Assembly (NCBI GenBank): GCA_029263125.1
Contig: JAJCYD010000003.1
Span: 1 to 49,737 of the forward strand
DNA: 49,737 nucleotides
Origin: Solirubrobacteraceae bacterium
Lineage (GTDB): Bacteria > Actinomycetota > Thermoleophilia > Solirubrobacterales > Solirubrobacteraceae
Direction of reading: 5' to 3'
Position 1 is the first letter of the stretch, and each line of letters starts with the position of its first letter. The translations under genes were made by a program, and so were the position numbers. The notes below the pieces were generated by a model. The model did not search any database and was not told the DNA's origin. It was given only the letters and a program-made list of their open reading frames with translations. Of this stretch, positions 1 to 8,316 are shown in pieces.

Positions 1-48
1 CCGGCGGCGACGACTCGGGCTAGTACACGCTCCCCGAGCGCACGCGGG

Positions 49-900
49 TCAGCGCCGCAGCGCGCGCGCCAGCCCGCCCGTCAACGCCAGCCCGATCACG
101 GCGATCGCGGCAGCGGAGACGATCGCCGTCGTGTGACCGAGCACCTCGACCATGCGTACCGGCCTCCCTGCCAGCAGCGCGAGGCCGCCGGCGGCCATGA
201 CCATCGATGCGGCGAGCGTCAGCGCGGGCAGGGACAACGCCGGCGGTGGCCGCGCGGCGGCCCGGACACGCGGAGCACGAGCCTCCAGCGCCGACAGCGC
301 CGCCGCGCCCAGCAGCGCAAAGGTCGCCGCCACGAGATAGCCGCCGAGGACATCGCTTGGCAGATGGTGGCCCAGCACGACCAGCGAGTAGCCCACGGCG
401 ATCGCGTACCCGGCTCCCAGCAGCGCCGCGAGCGGTCGCAGGGCTGGACCCGCCACGAGCACCGCGCACAGGGCGAGCGACATCGCCGCGGTCGAATGCC
501 CGCTGGGCCAGGACCCCGCGAAGACCTGCTGGTTGCCGAGCAGCTCCCCGAAGCGGTCGACGGTGCGCACGTCGCCCAGCACCGGCTTGAGCAGCTGTGT
601 GGTCGCGTTGGCCGCCAGCAGGATCGCCGGTACGGCCGCGGCCAGCAGCCGGCGCCCGCGCAGCAGCGCCACCCCGACGAGCAGCGCTCCGCCGATCAGC
701 AGCGGCGTCGGGTCGGCGAGCCGGGCGATGCCCTCGATCGAGGAGGTCAGGCGGGGTTGTCCGACGCCGGCGAACGACCGCAGAGCGCGGTCGTCGAGGT
801 TGCGCCCGACGTCCAGGTGCAGGGCCACGAACCACACGACGGCCGCTGCAGCAGCACTGCACGCAGCGAGTCCCAGCAGCAGCTGTGGCCGGCGCGGCAT
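49..900 (-). CDS. PAP2-family membrane phosphatase, variant active site
   Basis: A 283-residue membrane protein of the PAP2 (type 2 phosphatidic acid phosphatase) family, which removes phosphate from lipid phosphates at the membrane. Motif 1 is present as K105-x6-R112, motif 2 as PSGH (132-135) and motif 3 ends in H179-x3-D183. The Arg that normally follows Ser in motif 3 is Leu173, so one phosphate-binding residue is missing. Several hydrophobic helices flank the motifs. The ATG is supported by a TAGCAT hexamer six bases upstream (leaderless start). Transcribed alone, next to birA on the same strand. The family is clear; substrate and activity are not. Confidence 0.85.
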   Translation of the reverse strand: MPRRPQLLLGLAACSAAAAAVVWFVALHLDVGRNLDDRALRSFAGVGQPRLTSSIEGIARLADPTPLLIGGALLVGVALLRGRRLLAAAVPAILLAANATTQLLKPVLGDVRTVDRFGELLGNQQVFAGSWPSGHSTAAMSLALCAVLVAGPALRPLAALLGAGYAIAVGYSLVVLGHHLPSDVLGGYLVAATFALLGAAALSALEARAPRVRAAARPPPALSLPALTLAASMVMAAGGLALLAGRPVRMVEVLGHTTAIVSAAAIAVIGLALTGGLARALRR

Positions 901-906
901 CGTTGG

Positions 907-912
907 ATGCTA
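907..912 (-). promoter_or_regulatory. -10 hexamer TAGCAT, leaderless start of the PAP2 gene
   Basis: TAGCAT on the minus strand ends 6 nt before the ATG at 900. There is no Shine-Dalgarno sequence between them. Confidence 0.45.
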
Positions 913-935
913 GTCACCGGTTCCTCTGCGCCTGC

Positions 936-1661
936 TCAAGGGGATGTGCGGATCTCGTCGAGGCCGCCAAGGTGCACCTCGCCGGCCTGCAGCGCGACGC
1001 GATCCCCGCCAACGAGGTCGACGAGCAACCGCCCCGCGTCATCGACGCCGGCCGCGACGCCGCCGCCGTATGACGTGCGCAGCTCATGGCCCCGCAGGGC
1101 GTCGCGCTCGCGATATGCCGCGATGATCGCCGCGCTGCCCTGCGCCAGCCGGCGGCGCAGCGCCTCGAGCAGCTCGCCCAGCACGCGCTCGACGTCCGCG
1201 ACCTGCAACCCGAGACCCGCCGCGCTGGCGGCGATCGGCGCCGGAAGATCCTCGGCGCGCACCGCGACGTTGATCCCGATGCCCAGCACCGCCCAGTCCT
1301 CTCGCGCGCGCGTCTCGGCGAGGATCCCCGCCACCTTGCGCCCATCCAGCAGCACGTCGTTGGGCCACTTGATCGATGCGCCGGCCCCGGCGACGTCGGC
1401 AACCGCGACGGCGCTGGCAAGCGTCAGCAGCGCGGGGACCTCGCGCAGGACGACCGACGCGAGCAGCGCACGCCCCGGCGGGGCGCACCATGCGCGGCCC
1501 TGTCGCCCGCGGCCGGCCGTCTGCTCGCCCGCCGTGACGAGCGTGCCGTGCGGCGCGCCGGCAAGGGCGAGCTGCCGAGCGCGGTCGTTCGTCGAGTCGG
1601 TGCGGCGCAGGTGCAGGCGCGGCGTGCCGAGCGCGGGTGCGCCCGCCGAGAGCCCGCTCAC
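936..1661 (-). CDS. birA: biotin--[acetyl-CoA-carboxylase] ligase
   Basis: Attaches biotin to the biotin carboxyl carrier protein of acyl-CoA carboxylases via biotinyl-5'-AMP. At 241 residues it is the short class I form without the N-terminal helix-turn-helix repressor domain. Visible motifs are STND (23-26), the adenylate-binding GRGRQG loop (50-55) and KWPND (98-102) followed by DGRKVAGIL. The GTG start overlaps the stop of the upstream SAM hydrolase gene by four bases (GTGA, 1658-1661), so the two are translationally coupled. The product should serve the biotin-dependent carboxylases of fatty acid and propionyl-CoA metabolism; a methylmalonyl-CoA epimerase lies elsewhere in the window. 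Confidence 0.93.
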   Translation of the reverse strand: MSGLSAGAPALGTPRLHLRRTDSTNDRARQLALAGAPHGTLVTAGEQTAGRGRQGRAWCAPPGRALLASVVLREVPALLTLASAVAVADVAGAGASIKWPNDVLLDGRKVAGILAETRAREDWAVLGIGINVAVRAEDLPAPIAASAAGLGLQVADVERVLGELLEALRRRLAQGSAAIIAAYRERDALRGHELRTSYGGGVAAGVDDAGRLLVDLVGGDRVALQAGEVHLGGLDEIRTSP

Positions 1662-2458
1662 CGCACGCGCGCGATCTGCACGCGGCCGTAGATCTCCAGT
1701 CCGAGTGCCTCGAACGCCGACGCCCGGTTGATCGCCAAAGACAGCGCCCCGTAGGCGTCCTCGTAGACGAGCAGCTCGCCTGGCGGGACATCGGCGAACG
1801 TCGACACGTGGCGCGCGAGGACGCCGTTGACGGTGACCGCGCCGCCCGCCTGCAGATCGCCGGCGACGAGGTCCTCGTGTCCGGCGTCGAGCATGACGTT
1901 GCCGAAGTGATCGGCGTGCAACACGTGAGCGAGCAGCCCGGTCTCGGTGACCTGCGCGCGCGGGAGGCGCAGCGTGACGAGCTGCTCGCGATCAAGCGGT
2001 GCTCCGACCTCCGCCAGGGGGGTGCCGGCGGCGAGATGCGCCGCCACCGGCGCGAAGATGTCACGCCCGTGAAAGCTCGCGGAGACCGGCTGCAGCGCCT
2101 GCGTCGATCCGTCGAGGTCCACCGCCTCGGCGACGCCGCCGAACTCCTCGGCGGCAAGCGACAGCAGCCCGTTGTCGGGCCCGACGAGCATCCGGCCCTC
2201 CTCGCCGGCACACCGCAGCGCGACCGCCCCGCGCTCGGATCCGACCCCGGGGTCGACGACCGCGAGATGCACGCCGGGCGGCATGTAGCGCAAGGCGCGA
2301 CGCAGCACGAGCGCGCCCGAACGGATCTCGTGGCGAGCGATGCCGTGCGTGATGTCGATGACGCGCGCCTCAGGCGCGATGCCGGCGATCACCCCGTGGC
2401 AGACGCCGACGAACTCGTCGGCCAGGCCGTAGTCGCTGAGGAAGGTCACGACCGTCAT
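1658..2458 (-). CDS. SAM hydrolase / SAM hydroxide adenosyltransferase (DUF62)
   Basis: A 266-residue member of the DUF62 family, which cleaves S-adenosylmethionine to adenosine and methionine with water or hydroxide. Seen: an N-terminal FLSDYG with Asp9, DPGVGSERG (69-77) and GPDNG (93-97), the family signatures of the SAM pocket, followed by a beta-barrel C-terminal half containing HADHFGN. The ATG at 2458 gives the canonical N-terminus; frame extensions upstream are low-complexity Arg/Pro and look non-coding. First gene of a two-gene unit with birA (GTGA overlap). A TAGACT hexamer lies 10 nt upstream. The physiological role of this family is poorly known. Confidence 0.9.
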   Translation of the reverse strand: MTVVTFLSDYGLADEFVGVCHGVIAGIAPEARVIDITHGIARHEIRSGALVLRRALRYMPPGVHLAVVDPGVGSERGAVALRCAGEEGRMLVGPDNGLLSLAAEEFGGVAEAVDLDGSTQALQPVSASFHGRDIFAPVAAHLAAGTPLAEVGAPLDREQLVTLRLPRAQVTETGLLAHVLHADHFGNVMLDAGHEDLVAGDLQAGGAVTVNGVLARHVSTFADVPPGELLVYEDAYGALSLAINRASAFEALGLEIYGRVQIARVR

Positions 2459-2504
2459 CGGCGGGCGCAGTCTAGACCTGCCGGAACTGTTCTCGCGTTC
2501 CCGG

Positions 2505-2510
2505 TAGGCT
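2505..2510 (+). promoter_or_regulatory. -10 hexamer TAGGCT, leaderless start of the lipoprotein gene
   Basis: TAGGCT ends 7 nt before the GTG at 2518. No Shine-Dalgarno sequence is visible. Confidence 0.5.
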
Positions 2511-2517
2511 GGCGGGC

Positions 2518-3132
2518 GTGCGATGGATGCCGATGGGAGGCGCGGTCGCCTGCTGCGCGCTGCTGGCTGGCTGCGGAGGCGACGGCGAGACGAAGACCGT
2601 GACGGTCGGCGACGCGGGTGCTGGCGCCCGGACGCAGACGCCGCGCACCACGGGCGCGGCGACGACGCCGGCCGGGGATCCGGCCACCGCCGACGGCCCG
2701 GCGCTGGCGTCACGCACGGGCACGATCGACGGCGTGCGCGTCACGCTGGAGATCGCCCAGCTTCAGCGCTCGGGGCAGACGACGGCGCTCAGCCTGCGGC
2801 TCACGACGGACGGCGACAAGCGTGCCCAGGTCTCCAGCACCTTCGACAACGGCACCTTCGACAAGAGCCGCAGCAAGGATGCCTCGTCGATCATCGGTGG
2901 CAGCACCCTCGACGGTGTCTTCCTCGTGGACACCAAGAACTCCAAGAAGTACCTCGTCGGCCGCGACACCGAGAACAACTGTGCCTGCGACGTCGACCTC
3001 GGCGGCGCCTTCGTGAACCCGGACGGGCCGCTGACGCTGTCGGCGACCTTCGGCGCTCCGCCCGCCGACATCGAAGCCGTCGACGTGTTCGTTCCGCAGT
3101 TCGGGACGTTCAAGGATGTTGCGCTGGGCTAG
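2518..3132 (+). CDS. predicted secreted lipoprotein, unknown function
   Basis: A 204-residue protein not assigned to a family. It has a short signal sequence ending in a lipobox (LLAGC, Cys19), then a Thr/Ala/Pro-rich linker (about 25-65), then a beta-rich domain (70-204) containing a closely spaced CAC pair within NNCACDVD. This suggests a surface lipoprotein with a folded outer domain. The GTG start is supported by an upstream TAGGCT hexamer. The last 17 bases overlap the start of the OmpA-domain gene, so the two proteins are probably co-translated and may work together at the cell envelope. Confidence 0.75.
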   Translation: MRWMPMGGAVACCALLAGCGGDGETKTVTVGDAGAGARTQTPRTTGAATTPAGDPATADGPALASRTGTIDGVRVTLEIAQLQRSGQTTALSLRLTTDGDKRAQVSSTFDNGTFDKSRSKDASSIIGGSTLDGVFLVDTKNSKKYLVGRDTENNCACDVDLGGAFVNPDGPLTLSATFGAPPADIEAVDVFVPQFGTFKDVALG

Positions 3133-3658
3133 CGCCGCGGCGGGGGCGCTGGTCGCCGCCGTCGCGCTCGCCGCCGGTCCCACGAGCGCGCAGACTCCGC
3201 CCGCTTCGCCGGATGAGGTTGCGGTCCTGGATCTCGTGCTGCCCGTCCTCGATCTCGAGCTGCCGGTCTCCTCGCTCGGCGGCTCGGTGGAGGTCCGCCG
3301 CAGTGGCGTGACGCTGCGCGCCGACATCCTCTTCGCGTTCAACTCGGCTCGGCTGGCGGGGCGGGCGCGCAGCCGGATCGTCGCGGCGGTGAAGGAGATC
3401 CGACAGCGCGATCCCAAGCGGTTGCGGATCGAAGGCCACACCGACAGCAAGGGCTCGAAGGCCTTCAACCTCAAGCTCTCGCGACGGCGCGCGGATGCGG
3501 TTCGCCGCGCGCTCAGCTCACGGCTCGGCGATGACGGCCCGAGCATTCGCGCGGTCGGGCGCGGCGAGAGCAAGCCCGTGGCCAACAACACCACCAACGG
3601 TCAGGACGACCCGCGCGGCCGTGCCCGCAACCGCCGCGTCGAGATCCGCTTCGGCTGA
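3116..3658 (+). CDS. secreted OmpA-family peptidoglycan-binding protein
   Basis: A 180-residue protein with an N-terminal signal peptide (cleavage probably near residue 25, ATS-AQT-like) and a C-terminal OmpA/MotB domain (about 65-180). The core peptidoglycan-binding signature is present: F-x-FNSA, then GHTDSKGS and N-x-K-LS-x-RRADAVR, with the Asp of HTD and the Arg of SRRRADAVRR that hold diaminopimelate. It ends in RNRRVEIRFG, typical of the domain. There is no beta-barrel. Overlaps the upstream lipoprotein gene by 17 bases, so both probably form a small envelope module in a bacterium that lacks a classic outer membrane. Confidence 0.88.
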   Translation: MLRWASAAAGALVAAVALAAGPTSAQTPPASPDEVAVLDLVLPVLDLELPVSSLGGSVEVRRSGVTLRADILFAFNSARLAGRARSRIVAAVKEIRQRDPKRLRIEGHTDSKGSKAFNLKLSRRRADAVRRALSSRLGDDGPSIRAVGRGESKPVANNTTNGQDDPRGRARNRRVEIRFG

Positions 3659-3669
3659 GCGCCGGCCGG

Positions 3670-5124
3670 TCAGCGTGCCGCCGCGAGCAACGCCGCGACG
3701 AGCCCGTCGGGAGTGTGCTCCGTCGCCTCGATGTGGGGGTGCAGGCCGTGCTCGCGCAGCGCGTCGCTCGTGATCGGCCCGATCGAGACCACCCGCTGAT
3801 CGGGGCGCAATGCGTCCCGGCCGGCGGACTCGACGAAGAAGCCCACCGCCGAGGCAGAGGTGAACGTCAGGTAGTCGGCGCCCAGCGCCTCCTCCCGCGC
3901 TCGCTCGTCCAGCGGCTCGGCGACCGTGCGGTACAGCGCCATGATCTCGACCTCGGCCCCGCGTGCGCGCAGGGCGTCGGGCAGCGTCTCGCGCGCCCGT
4001 TCGGCGCGGGCGATGAGCACGCGGTGCAACGGCCGCTCGGCGAGCGCGTCGACGAGCGACTCCGCGACGGCCCGCTCGGGAACGATGTCCGCGACGACGC
4101 CCCGCTCGCGCAGCGCATCTGCGGTGCCCGGCCCGATCGCCGCGATCGGCGGTCCGTGCAGGTCGCGGGCGTCTCGGCAGCATTCCAGCAGACGGCGGGC
4201 GCCGTTGGGACTCGTCACGCAGAGCAGGTCAAAGCCCGAGAGGTCGGGCAGCGTCGCGTCGATCGGCTCGATGCGGATCGCGGGCGCCTCGACGACGGTC
4301 GCGCCCAGCGCGCGCAGCCGCGCGGCCAGCGGACTCGCCTGCGCCCGCGCGCGGGTGACCGCAACCGAGCGCCCCGCCAGCGGCCCGGCCGCAAACCAGG
4401 CGATCTCCTCGTGCAGCGCGGCGACGTCGCCCACGACGGTGATCGCCGGCGCTCGCACGCCTGCCTCTGACGCCCGCGCCGCGATGTCGGCCAGCGTCCC
4501 GCTGACGGTCCGCTGGTCGGCGAACGTGCCGCGCTGCACGACCGCCACCGGCTCGCCGGCCGCACGACCCCCGGCGACGAGCTCGGATGCGATGCGCTCC
4601 AGGCTGCGCACGCCCATGTAGAAGACGAGCGTGCCCGGGAACGCCGCGAGCGCCGGCCAGTCGATCAGCGTGTCGGGCTTGGCCGGGTCCTCGTGTCCGG
4701 TGACGAACGCGACGGCCGCCGACACGCCGCGCTGGGTGACCGGGATCCCGGCGTATGCGGGAGCCGCGACGCCGGCCGTCACACCCGGCACGATCTCGAA
4801 ATCCAGAGCGTTGGCGCGCAGCAGCTGCGCCTCCTCGCCCCCGCGACCGAAGACGAACGGGTCGCCGCCCTTCAGCCGCACGACCTCCCGGCCGGCGCGC
4901 GCGTGGCGCAGCAGCAGCTCGTTCGTCGTCTCCTGGGGCACCTGGGCGCCCGCGCCGATCTTGCCGACGTCGACGAGCTCGGCGTCCGCGCGTGCGCCGG
5001 CCAGCGCGCCGTCGGGGATGAGCTTGTCGTAGAGGATGACGTCGGCACGCGCGATGAGCTCCAGCGAGCGGGCGGTCATCAACCCGGCGTCGCCGGGTCC
5101 TGCGCCGACGAGGTAGGCCGTCAC
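3670..5124 (-). CDS. cobA-hemD: uroporphyrinogen-III C-methyltransferase / uroporphyrinogen-III synthase fusion
   Basis: A 484-residue bifunctional enzyme. Residues 1 to about 245 are the SAM-dependent methyltransferase (SUMT) that makes precorrin-2: VGAGPGD, GKIGAGAQVPQE, RLKGGDPFVFGRGGEE and PGVTAG are visible. IPVTQRG has Gln where most homologues have His. Residues about 250-484 are uroporphyrinogen-III synthase (HemD), which closes hydroxymethylbilane to uroporphyrinogen III, recognised by VTSPNGAR and YLTFTSASAV. The fusion places the haem/siroheme branch point in one polypeptide. The GTG start overlaps the hemC stop (GTGA, 5121-5124). Last gene of the ccm-hem operon. Confidence 0.94.
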   Translation of the reverse strand: MTAYLVGAGPGDAGLMTARSLELIARADVILYDKLIPDGALAGARADAELVDVGKIGAGAQVPQETTNELLLRHARAGREVVRLKGGDPFVFGRGGEEAQLLRANALDFEIVPGVTAGVAAPAYAGIPVTQRGVSAAVAFVTGHEDPAKPDTLIDWPALAAFPGTLVFYMGVRSLERIASELVAGGRAAGEPVAVVQRGTFADQRTVSGTLADIAARASEAGVRAPAITVVGDVAALHEEIAWFAAGPLAGRSVAVTRARAQASPLAARLRALGATVVEAPAIRIEPIDATLPDLSGFDLLCVTSPNGARRLLECCRDARDLHGPPIAAIGPGTADALRERGVVADIVPERAVAESLVDALAERPLHRVLIARAERARETLPDALRARGAEVEIMALYRTVAEPLDERAREEALGADYLTFTSASAVGFFVESAGRDALRPDQRVVSIGPITSDALREHGLHPHIEATEHTPDGLVAALLAAAR

Positions 5125-6005
5125 GCCGCGGCCTCCTCGGCGAGGCGCAGCAGCTCGGCGGCGCCGCAGGCCAGCAGCCGGCTGGCTGCCAGCTCGCCCG
5201 CCTCAAGCGGCGTCGGCGCGGGCGGCGTCTCGTCGCGCAGCCAGCGCGACCCGTCGGGCAGGCCGACGAACGTCCGCAGCACGACGCCGTTTCCGCCGAT
5301 GACGGCATGCGCGCCCAGCGGCGTGTTGCAGCTCGCATCCAGGCTCGCGACGAGCGCACGCTCGGCGCTGAGCATGTCCCACGTGTCGGCGTCGGTGATC
5401 GCGCGCGCCGCCGCCAGCGCGCCGTCGTCGCCGGCGCGGCCCTCGAGCGCGAGCGTGCCCTGCCCCGCCGCCGGGACGAGCTCGGCGAGCACGCAGCCGA
5501 TCTCCGCGGCGCGGCCGAGCCTGATCAACCCGGCGGCTGCTAGCACCAGCGCATCCAGGTCGCCCTCCTCGAGCATCCGCAGGCGGGTGCCGACGTTGCC
5601 GTGGATGACGCGCACCTCAAGGTCCGAGCGCAGCGCGCGCAGCTGAGCGGCACGCCGCGGCGAGGCCGTGCCCACGCGCGCGCCGTCAGACAGGGCCTCC
5701 AGGGATCCGGCGCCGATCAGCGCGTCAAGCGGGTCCGCGCGCCGCGGCGTCCCGACGAGCTGCAGGCCGTCGGGCAGGGTGCTGGGCACGTCCTTGGCGC
5801 TGTGGATCGCCAGATCGATCTCGCCGGCCAGCAGCGCGAGCTCGATCTCCTTGACCCAGCGCTCCTTGTCGCCGACGTCGGCGGGACCGCGGTCGCGGTC
5901 GCCGCTCGTCGTGATCGGGACGAGCTCGGTGTCCGCGCCCAGCAGATCGGCGACGGTCTGCGCCTGCGCGAGGGCCAGCGGACTCGCGCGCGTGCCGACG
6001 CGCAC
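5121..6005 (-). CDS. hemC: hydroxymethylbilane synthase (porphobilinogen deaminase)
   Basis: Polymerises four porphobilinogens into hydroxymethylbilane. The chosen GTG at 6005 gives a 294-residue protein that begins VRVGTRASPLALAQ, the standard N-terminus; an upstream extension to 6101 overlaps hemA and is Arg/Pro-rich noise. HSAKDVPS carries the catalytic Asp and LDASCNTPLG carries the Cys that binds the dipyrromethane cofactor (Asn instead of the common Gln after it). It lies between hemA (4-nt gap) and cobA-hemD (4-bp overlap), in pathway order. Confidence 0.95.
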   Translation of the reverse strand: MRVGTRASPLALAQAQTVADLLGADTELVPITTSGDRDRGPADVGDKERWVKEIELALLAGEIDLAIHSAKDVPSTLPDGLQLVGTPRRADPLDALIGAGSLEALSDGARVGTASPRRAAQLRALRSDLEVRVIHGNVGTRLRMLEEGDLDALVLAAAGLIRLGRAAEIGCVLAELVPAAGQGTLALEGRAGDDGALAAARAITDADTWDMLSAERALVASLDASCNTPLGAHAVIGGNGVVLRTFVGLPDGSRWLRDETPPAPTPLEAGELAASRLLACGAAELLRLAEEAAA

Positions 6006-6009
6006 CGTG

Positions 6010-7362
6010 CTAGGAGGCGCCGGACGCGCGGCGCGGCAGCGGCCGGACGTTGCCGCGGTCCTCGGCCGGCGCGTCGGCGGGCAGGGCGCCGTCGGGCGCA
6101 CCCTCCAACCCGAACAGCTCGCGCATGATCTGCAGGCGACCGTGGCTGCGGCCCTCTCCGAGCGTGCGCAGATGCAGCGTCGGCTCGTGCAGCAGGCGCG
6201 TCATGACCGAGCGGGCGATGGCCTCGACGCGCGCGGCGTCGCGCTCGGAGAGCTGTTCCCAGCGGCCCGTGTTCTCCCCGAGCACCTGATCGACGATGGC
6301 GTCGCCATAGTCGCGCAGCGCGCGGATCGTCGGCTGCACCGCGAGCGAGCCGAGCCACTCGGCAAAGCGGCTGATCTCCTCCTCGACGATCGCCTCCGCG
6401 CGCACCGCCTCGGCCTCGCGGATCGAGATCGTGTGGGCGACGCGCGACTGCAGGTCGTCCATGTCGTACAGCGTCACGCCCTCCAGATCCCCGCAGGCGG
6501 CGTCGATGTCGCGCGGCACGGCGATGTCGACGAGCAGCAGCGGGCGCCGGTCGCGGGCGCGCATGACGAGATCGAGCTCCTCCTCGCCGAGGATCGGGTG
6601 CGGCGAGGCGGTCGACGCCACGACGACGTCCGCGCGCTGCAGCTGCCCGGGCAGCTCGTCCAGCGCGACGACGCCGCCGTTGAAGCGCTTCGCGAGTGCG
6701 CGGGCGCGGTCGGCGTGGCGGTTGGCGACGAAGATCGTGCGCACCCCGCGTCCCGCCAGCGCCCTGGCGGTCAGCTCGCTCGTCTCGCCCGCGCCGATGA
6801 TGACGACGTGCGGGTCGGGGTTTGATCCAAGCACGTCCATCGCCAGCTCGACGGCCGTCGAGGAGATCGATGCGCGGCCGAGGCCGATCGAGGTCTCGCT
6901 GCGCACGCGCTTGCCGGTCTTCAGCGCGGCGGTGAAGAGCCGGTTGGTCAGCGGTCCGGTGGTCCCGGCGGCAAGCGCCTCCTCGTAGGCGCGCTTGACC
7001 TGTCCCTGGATCTCCGCCTCCCCGACGATCATCGACTCCAGGCCGCCGCACACCCGGAAGAGCTGGCGCGCGGCGTCGCAGTTGCGCGGCGAGTAGATGC
7101 GCTCGGCGAGCTCCGTCGGGCGCACGTGGGCACGCTGGGCGAGCATTCCCAGGGCTCCGCTCTCGGCGAGCACGGGATCGCCGACGACGAGCGACAGCTC
7201 GGTGCGGTTGCAGGTCGAGATCACGACGGCCTCGTGAACCTCCGGGTGCTCGACGACCTCCTGCAGGAAGCCGCGCACCGCCGTCTGCGTGAGCGCGAGA
7301 CGCTCGCGCAGCTGCACCGGAGCGGTCTTGTGGGAGATGCCGAGCGTGATCAGCTCGCTCAC
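6010..7362 (-). CDS. hemA: glutamyl-tRNA reductase
   Basis: First committed enzyme of the C5 route to 5-aminolevulinate: reduces glutamyl-tRNA to glutamate-1-semialdehyde with NADPH. 450 residues. Seen: GISHKTAPV near the N-terminus, the catalytic Cys51 in STCNRTEL, the specificity segment GLESMIVGEAEIQGQVK, an NADP-binding GAGETSELTAR, and a C-terminal dimerisation helix region. The start overlaps the end of the upstream ccmD-like gene by four bases. Its location behind the cytochrome c maturation genes implies co-regulation of haem supply and haem export. Confidence 0.96.
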   Translation of the reverse strand: MSELITLGISHKTAPVQLRERLALTQTAVRGFLQEVVEHPEVHEAVVISTCNRTELSLVVGDPVLAESGALGMLAQRAHVRPTELAERIYSPRNCDAARQLFRVCGGLESMIVGEAEIQGQVKRAYEEALAAGTTGPLTNRLFTAALKTGKRVRSETSIGLGRASISSTAVELAMDVLGSNPDPHVVIIGAGETSELTARALAGRGVRTIFVANRHADRARALAKRFNGGVVALDELPGQLQRADVVVASTASPHPILGEEELDLVMRARDRRPLLLVDIAVPRDIDAACGDLEGVTLYDMDDLQSRVAHTISIREAEAVRAEAIVEEEISRFAEWLGSLAVQPTIRALRDYGDAIVDQVLGENTGRWEQLSERDAARVEAIARSVMTRLLHEPTLHLRTLGEGRSHGRLQIMRELFGLEGAPDGALPADAPAEDRGNVRPLPRRASGAS

Positions 7363-7583
7363 GCGACGGTCTCCTTCTTGGCCTTGGCGCGCTCGGAGGC
7401 GGGCTGCTTGTCCTCGGTCGGGCGGTCGCGCTGCTCGGCGATCTCGGCGAGCTCGACGACCTCGCGCTCGATGCGGGCGAGCTTGACCGCCATGATCGCC
7501 AGGTAGGCCAGCACGAGGAACACGAAGACGAGGTAGGCGCCCGCAACGTAGCGATCCCCGCCGGACAGCGCGAGCAGGAACAT
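7359..7583 (-). CDS. ccmD: small CcmD-like membrane protein
   Basis: A 74-residue protein with one transmembrane helix (about residues 13-33, followed by basic KLAR) and a charged cytoplasmic tail ending in a Lys/Glu-rich stretch. This topology and its position directly after ccmC (start ATG at 7583 shares one base with the ccmC stop, giving TGATG) match CcmD, the small subunit that holds the CcmABC complex and helps release haem-loaded CcmE. Sequence similarity in this family is weak, so the call rests mainly on topology and context. Overlaps hemA by four bases. Confidence 0.7.
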   Translation of the reverse strand: MFLLALSGGDRYVAGAYLVFVFLVLAYLAIMAVKLARIEREVVELAEIAEQRDRPTEDKQPASERAKAKKETVA

Positions 7584-8266
7584 CAGAGCTGGGGAGCGGC
7601 GCTGCGAGCGACCGGGGCGGCGAAGTCGTCGTCCTCGCCGGCGAGTCGGCGGCGCAGCGCGCGCAGCTTGAAGGTCGCGTTCTTGGAGGCCATCTCGTAC
7701 TTGCACAGCGTGACGAACAGCAGCGCCATGCCGATCAGGGAGATGAGGAACGTCTGCGACACGCTGGCCGGTCCGCTGGTGGTCATCGTCGCGGCCTGCG
7801 GGTGGGTCAGGCCCTCGGCCATGCGCACGGCGCCGAAGCACAGCGGCACGAAGGCCCCCGCGGTGATCGCGAAGACCGAGGCGTAGCGGGACTGCTTCTC
7901 GGGATCCTCGATCGAGAAGCGCAGTGGCTGGTAGGTCGCGTACAGCAGGAAGACGATCAAGAAGACGACGAGCATCGGCTCGTCCCAGACGAACCACTGG
8001 CCCCAGGACGCCCGTGCCCAGATCGAGCCGGTGATCAGCACGCCGACGGCGAGCACGATCGACAGGTGGATCGTCACGTAGGAGCGCATGTCCCAGCGGC
8101 GGTCGCGCGTGCGCAGATGCATCAGGCCGAAGATGCCGCCCGCGACGAACCCGCACAGGGCGACGATCGCCAGCGGCACATGGACGTAGAAGATCTTCTG
8201 GATGATCCCCTGGTCGGCGTCCACGGGCGCATAGAAGAACACGAGCGCGAACGCGGTCGTGAGCAC
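7583..8266 (-). CDS. ccmC: haem exporter / cytochrome c maturation protein CcmC
   Basis: A multi-helix membrane protein of the HemeHandling (CcmC/CcsA) family that presents haem for cytochrome c assembly. Seen: a conserved external HVP motif (YVHVPLA), the Trp-rich segment WGQWFVWDEP that contacts haem, and a second conserved region near GLTHP. The GTG at 8266 starts inside the first transmembrane helix, so the real protein probably starts upstream. The frame stays open to 8320 with no ATG, GTG or TTG, only CTG (8320) or ATC (8314, six bases after GGAGGA). The true start may thus be non-canonical. Lies between ccmB and ccmD. Confidence 0.88.
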   Translation of the reverse strand: MLTTAFALVFFYAPVDADQGIIQKIFYVHVPLAIVALCGFVAGGIFGLMHLRTRDRRWDMRSYVTIHLSIVLAVGVLITGSIWARASWGQWFVWDEPMLVVFLIVFLLYATYQPLRFSIEDPEKQSRYASVFAITAGAFVPLCFGAVRMAEGLTHPQAATMTTSGPASVSQTFLISLIGMALLFVTLCKYEMASKNATFKLRALRRRLAGEDDDFAAPVARSAAPQL

Positions 8267-8316
8267 GGCGACGGTGGCGATGGACAGGCTCTTCAGGCCC
8301 TTGCCGTAGACGATGG

